11,520 bases of DNA from an uncultured Streptococcus sp. (GTDB lineage Bacteria; Bacillota; Bacilli; Lactobacillales; Streptococcaceae), in NCBI GenBank assembly GCA_934201655.1, contig CAKPXD010000030.1, positions 1-11,520 on the forward strand, in the 5' to 3' direction. Below the pieces are notes generated by a model. The model did no database searches. It had not been told where the DNA came from and was given only the letters and a program-made list of their open reading frames with translations. The position numbers were made by a program, and so were the translations under genes. How positions within the stretch are numbered: the first letter of the stretch is position 1; every line of letters begins with the position of its first letter. Below are positions 7,515 to 11,520 of the stretch, one piece after another.

Positions 7515-9278
7515 TTAAAAAGCAAATAATTCAGTTGCTTTATTTAGCAATAAGTCACTATATTCAGGATCTTCCTGAGCAGTTTCTAGTTCTTCTTTTA
7601 TGTTTTCCAAGTCATCCGTAATCATTCCGTCAACACCTAGGTGAAAAGACTTATTAAAAGATTCGGAACTATTGATTGTCCATACATAGAGTTTTTGCTC
7701 AGTATTCCATAGTTTCGTTACAAAATATTCATCCAAAGTAGAGTACTCCATTGTGTAGCCTGTCGCAACCGTTCTAGGAAAAACAGAATTATAGGGAAGA
7801 ATAAAGTAGACCGGAATATCCTTGTCATACTCTCTTACTTTTTCAATAACCTTATAATCCAAGGATTGCATTTGATGACCATAAACTTTAATTTTTGCAC
7901 CGTATTTTTCTAGAAAATGTTCCATCATCTGCGGGCTATCTTTGTGGCTGGTCTTAATTTCAATGAGTAGTTTCTGATGCAGTTCATTTGCGCGAGTCAG
8001 ATAATCATCGAAACTTGAAATCTTTGTATCATAACCATTCTCATGAATGTCAATCTGCTTTAACTCTTCTAAGGTCAAATCTTGTGGTGTTTTATTGATC
8101 CCAGCTAATCCTCTAAGATTAGCATCATGCATCATGACAAATTGCCCATCCTTTGTTTCCTGGATATCCATCTCGATTAAATCAGGTTTTAACTGAGATG
8201 TTTTTTCTAGGGATTGAATGGTATTTTGTACACCATTGCCATTTGATACACCACGGTGTGAAATCACAAGCGGTGGATTGACTACAGGAGCTTCTAGATA
8301 ATTATAGCCTTCAATCGCAAAGAAGATACATGCACACACCATGACACTCCACCTCATGATATGGTCCTTTTCGCGTCTTGGCATAATATCAAGTTCTTCT
8401 CCTGTTAAAAAGGACGTAAATTTCACAAGGAAATAGGTCAGTGCCATATAGTGGAAATTCTTGATAAGAACAAAATTCAAAATAGCAAGGACCAGAGATT
8501 CTCTCTGAGTAAGGCTATCCACTATATACTGGATTGATAGTAAAGGGATGAGAGGAAGATAGAAGAATAGATTGGTTTTTACAATAATTAAGAATAAATG
8601 CCAAGCATAAAACCAAAAGAAATTCTTAGTTTTATCCAAACTATAAATGATCGCTTCCTTGACCGTCATCTTTTCATAAAAGACCTTAGGTAGAGTGAAC
8701 ATCAAGCGAACAGAAACATAGAAGAATAAGACTGATAAGATAATAATGGCTATCCACCACATCCAGTACTTATCTTCCATGTAGGTTTGAATAAACTCTG
8801 GTATTACGATTTTATTGAAATAATAAATCTTAAATATCTTCCTGATAAAAGGAAATAGCATTGCTACAAATAAAAAGATAAACAAAGCTTTTGAAATAGT
8901 CATCTTTTTCATAAAAGCAAGGCTTTCACGAAATACTTTTCGACTATATTCTATAAGAGTCCTTTTTTCGTGATATAGGAGGTGGCGAGCTCCAATAAAG
9001 AGAATACTAAGTTGAAAATAGGCTACCAGTAAATTGATAGCTATTAAGATTACGAAGCCAAGACTGACTATGGGTGCGTTTTTTATAATCTCAAAAATAT
9101 TGTTGTAGGAAATAAACAAATATCCAGTCTGACTTAGTAAAAATCCAGCTATCACTGAGTTTAGTGGCAACCAGATATAGTCGACCAACATAAAAATTAG
9201 AAAGAATAGAAAGAGGATTTTATCTAGATTAAGGTAAATCTTTTTAAAACCCAATTTTTTCGGTTTTTCAGGTTTCAT
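7515..9278 (-). CDS. Membrane-anchored glycerophosphodiester phosphodiesterase (GDPD domain)
   Basis: Expected to split glycerophosphodiesters (lipid or glycerol-phosphate polymer breakdown products) into glycerol phosphate and alcohol. The 587-residue protein has a hydrophobic N-terminal half with about seven membrane segments (roughly 20-48, 66-95, 128-146, 172-195, 225-250, 262-285, 308-322), as in the membrane-type GDPD family. A C-terminal catalytic domain of about 250 residues follows. Visible GDPD motifs are HRG (341-343), IEMDIQETKDG (368-378), MMHD (382-385) with the second catalytic His384, LLIEIK (437-442), VWTIN (532-536) and GVDGMITDD (548-556). The usual ENT motif reads QNT (351-353). 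It starts at ATG 9278 with TAGGAG upstream, eight bases after the exonuclease stop, so the two are coupled. The substrate is not determinable from sequence. Confidence 0.92.
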   Translation of the reverse strand: MKPEKPKKLGFKKIYLNLDKILFLFFLIFMLVDYIWLPLNSVIAGFLLSQTGYLFISYNNIFEIIKNAPIVSLGFVILIAINLLVAYFQLSILFIGARHLLYHEKRTLIEYSRKVFRESLAFMKKMTISKALFIFLFVAMLFPFIRKIFKIYYFNKIVIPEFIQTYMEDKYWMWWIAIIILSVLFFYVSVRLMFTLPKVFYEKMTVKEAIIYSLDKTKNFFWFYAWHLFLIIVKTNLFFYLPLIPLLSIQYIVDSLTQRESLVLAILNFVLIKNFHYMALTYFLVKFTSFLTGEELDIMPRREKDHIMRWSVMVCACIFFAIEGYNYLEAPVVNPPLVISHRGVSNGNGVQNTIQSLEKTSQLKPDLIEMDIQETKDGQFVMMHDANLRGLAGINKTPQDLTLEELKQIDIHENGYDTKISSFDDYLTRANELHQKLLIEIKTSHKDSPQMMEHFLEKYGAKIKVYGHQMQSLDYKVIEKVREYDKDIPVYFILPYNSVFPRTVATGYTMEYSTLDEYFVTKLWNTEQKLYVWTINSSESFNKSFHLGVDGMITDDLENIKEELETAQEDPEYSDLLLNKATELFAF

Positions 9279-9286
9279 AAAAACTC

Positions 9287-9877
9287 CTAATCAAAAAGTT
9301 TTGATAAATCCAAAGCACCAAATGGATTCGAATTGAGACTACTTTGAGAATTGAGTAACAGTCTACTTTCATCTGACTCCAAAAAAGCTTCATACACTCG
9401 AGCAGTCATACGAGCATCTTCTAAACTATTATGAGATTGCCCTTTAAAACCTAGAAAATTAGCCACAGTTTGTAATTTTAGATTAGCAATTCCATGAAGA
9501 TCAGAACTACGTCGCTCCAGTGCTTCGTTATAGACATCAACTAGATATTGATGACTATAGTCAAATCCATGCTCTAGTAGAATTGGTAAATCACTTTTTG
9601 CTGCATTATAACCAATAAGAGGCAAGTTACCAACAAAATCTTGAAATTTTTGCAGGACTTCTTCTACCTTTGGTGCGCCTTTCAATGTCTCTGAAGTAAT
9701 CCCCGTCAAACCATTAATAAAACTCTTCAAAGGAACATCAGTGTAGACATAAGAGTCAAATGTTCCTACCTCTTCACCTTCTTTAAAATACACTGCTGAT
9801 ACTTGAATCAAATGAGTCTTATCCTGGTGTTTATTGAATTCTAAGTCAAAGGAGATATATTCTCTTAATGTTTCCAT
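9287..9877 (-). CDS. DEDDh 3'-5' exonuclease (DnaQ/polymerase III epsilon-like)
   Basis: Stand-alone exonuclease domain of the DnaQ-like RNase T/epsilon superfamily; it could act in DNA repair, proofreading or RNA trimming. The 196-residue protein keeps all catalytic positions: Exo I SFDLEF with Asp11 and Glu13, Exo II GYNAAKSDLPIL with Asp96, and Exo III HNSLEDA with His149 and Asp154 (the HxxxxD spacing of the DEDDh class). A low-complexity Ser/Asn tail (LLLNSQSSLNSN) and a short KLFD end follow. I start at ATG 9875-9877, with AAGGAA about nine bases upstream. A GTG at 9913 would add 12 residues from within the rocS terminator and has no ribosome site. I do not recognise a specific gene name. 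Confidence 0.91.
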   Translation of the reverse strand: METLREYISFDLEFNKHQDKTHLIQVSAVYFKEGEEVGTFDSYVYTDVPLKSFINGLTGITSETLKGAPKVEEVLQKFQDFVGNLPLIGYNAAKSDLPILLEHGFDYSHQYLVDVYNEALERRSSDLHGIANLKLQTVANFLGFKGQSHNSLEDARMTARVYEAFLESDESRLLLNSQSSLNSNPFGALDLSKLFD

Positions 9878-9903
9878 CTTATCATTCCTTATTGATTTGT
9901 AAA

Positions 9904-9946
9904 AAGAAACCACCTGGTCTAGTCATAGAAACCAAGCAGTTTTTTC
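9904..9946 (-). terminator. Probable rocS terminator
   Basis: Just after the rocS stop, ACTGCTTGGT and ACCAGGTGGT can form a 10-bp stem (three G-U pairs) with a 12-base loop. The flanking A-run extends the stem by pairing with the U-rich tail TTTCTTTTT. It is imperfect, so partial read-through into the exonuclease gene is likely, since no promoter is obvious between them. Confidence 0.55.
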
Positions 9947-10438
9947 TTATTTTCCAAATAAGCGAGCAAAGAAGCCTTTCTTCGATGCTTGAACTTCTTG
10001 CTTAGCTTGATCCAACTCCAACTGAAGTGTTTCTTGATCCTTCATAGCTTGAAGAGTTAACTGTTGTTGTTGGTCCAATTGCTTATCTTTTTCAGCGATT
10101 TGGCGGTCTTTGACTCGCATCTGTTCATCTTTTTCAGCCAGTTGCTTATCTTTAGCTTTCAATTGCTCATAAAGACGAATGATTTCAGCGTTCTTTTCAT
10201 CAACAAGAATTTCCATGAGTTCTCGTTGCTTAACTTCATCACTAACCGGTTCATCTTCAAAGATAGTCTTTTTGTAGATTTCTTCAAGTTTGATCAATCC
10301 ACTGCGAGTAACAACAGTAACACCCTTGTCGTTTTTTGTAATATCTTCTTCTGGTAATTCTTTGACACGATTATTGATTGCTTGTCGGGATAGTCCCAAG
10401 ACCTCAGCAATCTCACTGACAGTCATTTCAATACTCAT
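9947..10438 (-). CDS. rocS: RocS-like chromosome segregation regulator (HTH, coiled coil, C-terminal amphipathic helix; DUF536)
   Basis: A 163-residue protein with three parts. An N-terminal helix-turn-helix (about 1-45, with VSEIAEVLGLSRQAINNRV) suits DNA binding. A long charged coiled coil covers about 68-150, including four near-perfect heptads of type KDxQ-hydrophobic at 96-123. A short amphipathic C-terminal helix, KKGFFARLFGK (153-163), resembles membrane-targeting tips. This architecture and length match pneumococcal RocS, reported to act in chromosome segregation with links to ParB and the capsule kinase CpsD at the membrane. ATG 10438 follows AGAGG. It has its own consensus promoter and a probable terminator. 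The ortholog call rests on remembered sequence; the domain call is secure. Confidence 0.88.
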   Translation of the reverse strand: MSIEMTVSEIAEVLGLSRQAINNRVKELPEEDITKNDKGVTVVTRSGLIKLEEIYKKTIFEDEPVSDEVKQRELMEILVDEKNAEIIRLYEQLKAKDKQLAEKDEQMRVKDRQIAEKDKQLDQQQQLTLQAMKDQETLQLELDQAKQEVQASKKGFFARLFGK

Positions 10439-10475
10439 AATATCCTCTATTTTTCTCTAGCTTTTCTTAAATTAA

Positions 10476-10504
10476 ATCTTATCATAAGTAAGCAAAACTG
10501 TCAA
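10476..10504 (-). promoter_or_regulatory. rocS promoter
   Basis: Minus-strand consensus TTGACA (10499-10504), a 17-base spacer and TAAGAT (10476-10481) preceded by TGA, an extended -10. Predicted +1 is near 10469, about 31 bases before the ATG, and includes the AGAGG ribosome site. Confidence 0.85.
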
Positions 10505-10573
10505 ATAACACTGTATTTTCAATGGTTTTTTAAAACATAAAATGTAAAAACTATTTATCGGCTAATATTTTAA

Positions 10574-10596
10574 AAAGATGAGAGCATCTCATCTTT
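10574..10596 (-). terminator. truB terminator
   Basis: Minus-strand AAAGATGAGA and TCTCATCTTT form a perfect 10-bp stem with a three-base loop and run into a T-tract ending near 10572. It lies about 37 bases beyond the truB stop codon and insulates the rocS promoter. Confidence 0.88.
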
Positions 10597-10632
10597 AGAC
10601 TAGTAGATAAAAATCGTTTATTCAGTATAATT

Positions 10633-11511
10633 TTAAGAGAAAACCTTTCTTGGTTTGTAGAGATGATCACGTTTCTCCATAATAGCAAGTAGCTTCTCAT
10701 CTTCGAAAGCGGCAACTTCTTTCTCGCTACACTCTAACTCAATAAAGCGGCCAAAGCGGACTTCCTCTGCCTGTTCCGGAGTAAGATAAACCTTAACTAA
10801 ATCCCCTGTCCCGATCTCGAGTGGATGGAGAAAGTCCAGTTTTCCAGCCTCTACTTTTTGGGCAATTTCTTCCAATGTCAAGGAATCTTCTAACTGTAAA
10901 CCAGCCGCACTAGTCCGTGTAAGATGAGACATGTGAGCTGCATAACCAAGCTTCTCTCCCAAGTCAACCGATAAGGTACGGATATAGGTTCCCTTGCTAC
11001 ATTTTACTCGGAAGGTAAAACGCGCAAGTTCCTCATCATAGGAAATGGGACTGGTTCTTTCAAAACTATAAATGGTCACCTGACGTTCTGGACGCTCGAC
11101 TTCCTGACCAGCACGTGCATACTCATAGAGCTTGCGACCATTGACCTTGACAGCTGAGTACATTGGTGGAATCTGGGTGATAGGCCCTGTCAGACTGTCA
11201 ATGGCTTCATCGACAAGCTTTTCATCCAGTGGAGACAAAACAGGAGTCTCTGAGACAACTTCCCCACTAGCATCCTCGGTCGTTGTAGAATATCCCAGAG
11301 TGATTTCACCCTCGTAGACCTTACCCTCATCCTGCATGAACTCTACCATGCGAGTCGCCTTGCCAACTGCAATCGGAAGCACTCCCACCACATCCGGATC
11401 CAACGTTCCCCCATGACCGATCTTCTTGGTTCCTAGGATCTTCCGCAGTTTAAAGACCACATCATGTGAAGTCATGCCCGCTTCTTTTTTTACATTGATA
11501 ATTCCGTCCAT
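10633..11511 (-). CDS. truB: TruB, tRNA pseudouridine(55) synthase
   Basis: Isomerises U55 to pseudouridine in the T-loop of tRNAs. The 292-residue protein is complete and of normal length for Gram-positive TruB. Motif I is [17 protein letters not shown], with catalytic Asp38 (in GTLDP). [19 protein letters not shown] near 115-133 is the substrate-binding region, and [13 protein letters not shown] near 168-180 carries the conserved Arg/Tyr motif. A short C-terminal PUA-like part ends in KPRKVFS. Coding GC is visibly higher than in the neighbouring lic and gdpD genes. The ATG is nine bases from the right edge, so its ribosome site is mostly outside the window. ribF, often placed next to truB in other Firmicutes, is here about 10 kb away. 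Confidence 0.96.
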   Translation of the reverse strand: MDGIINVKKEAGMTSHDVVFKLRKILGTKKIGHGGTLDPDVVGVLPIAVGKATRMVEFMQDEGKVYEGEITLGYSTTTEDASGEVVSETPVLSPLDEKLVDEAIDSLTGPITQIPPMYSAVKVNGRKLYEYARAGQEVERPERQVTIYSFERTSPISYDEELARFTFRVKCSKGTYIRTLSVDLGEKLGYAAHMSHLTRTSAAGLQLEDSLTLEEIAQKVEAGKLDFLHPLEIGTGDLVKVYLTPEQAEEVRFGRFIELECSEKEVAAFEDEKLLAIMEKRDHLYKPRKVFS

Positions 11512-11520
11512 CTGATTTGC

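Noticed and set aside
9878..9913. GTG start giving the exonuclease 12 extra residues
   Set aside because: It falls in the rocS terminator tail and has no ribosome site, whereas the ATG at 9877 has AAGGAA upstream.
10064..10357. 97-codon plus-strand frame opposite rocS
   Set aside because: Its Phe/Leu-rich translation is the antisense of the Lys/Gln/Glu-rich coiled-coil codons of RocS. It has no ribosome site or family resemblance.
10525..10550. AT-rich dyad (ACAT...ATGT) upstream of the rocS promoter
   Set aside because: The stem is short and expected by chance in such AT-rich sequence; no operator family matches.

Overview
This window reads as a chromosomal segment of a mitis-group Streptococcus (S. 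oralis / S. mitis / S. pneumoniae relatives). The evidence is an AT-rich, low-GC Firmicute base composition, AAGGAGG-type ribosome binding sites, and a five-gene tarI-tarJ-licA-licB-licC cluster for choline-decorated, ribitol-containing teichoic acids, a hallmark of that group. RocS, a chromosome-segregation factor I know from pneumococcus, points the same way. The species call is inference. There are no mobile elements, CRISPR arrays, tRNAs or rRNAs.

Layout from left to right (all genes on the minus strand unless stated). Positions 1-613 hold the N-terminal two thirds of ribF (FAD synthetase/riboflavin kinase), cut by the window edge, with a promoter whose -10 box abuts the start codon. Positions 668-2414 hold pyrK-pyrD (dihydroorotate dehydrogenase B). 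Upstream of pyrK (2415-2662) is a strong promoter and a PyrR attenuator in which binding hairpin, antiterminator and terminator can all be traced. Positions 2663-6849 hold the lic1 operon in transcription order tarI, tarJ, licA, licB, licC, tightly packed with small gaps or overlaps. The 319-base intergenic region 6850-7168 carries two candidate tarI promoters, a perfect CiaR direct repeat (TTTAAG-N5-TTTAAG), a nested dyad in the long leader, and a divergent promoter for ebfC (plus strand, 7169-7468). A bidirectional terminator separates ebfC from the convergent pair exonuclease-gdpD (9877-7515). Then come rocS (10438-9947, own promoter and probable terminator) and truB (11511-10633, own terminator).

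How the genes work together: TarJ reduces ribulose-5-phosphate to ribitol-5-phosphate and TarI activates it as CDP-ribitol. LicB imports choline, LicA phosphorylates it and LicC makes CDP-choline. Both activation steps consume CTP. Directly downstream, with no terminator that I can see between them, lies the pyrimidine-synthesis pair pyrK-pyrD behind a UMP/UTP-sensing PyrR switch. Transcription leaving the CTP-consuming lic1 operon would therefore run into a pyrimidine-sensing attenuator. The CiaR site ties lic1 to the CiaRH two-component system.

Most of the window is well-known housekeeping biology. The second-look items are regulatory: the possible lic1-to-pyrKD read-through, a probable leaderless ribF mRNA, and the structured lic1 leader with an 11-codon ORF. 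I found no convincing previously undescribed multi-gene system.
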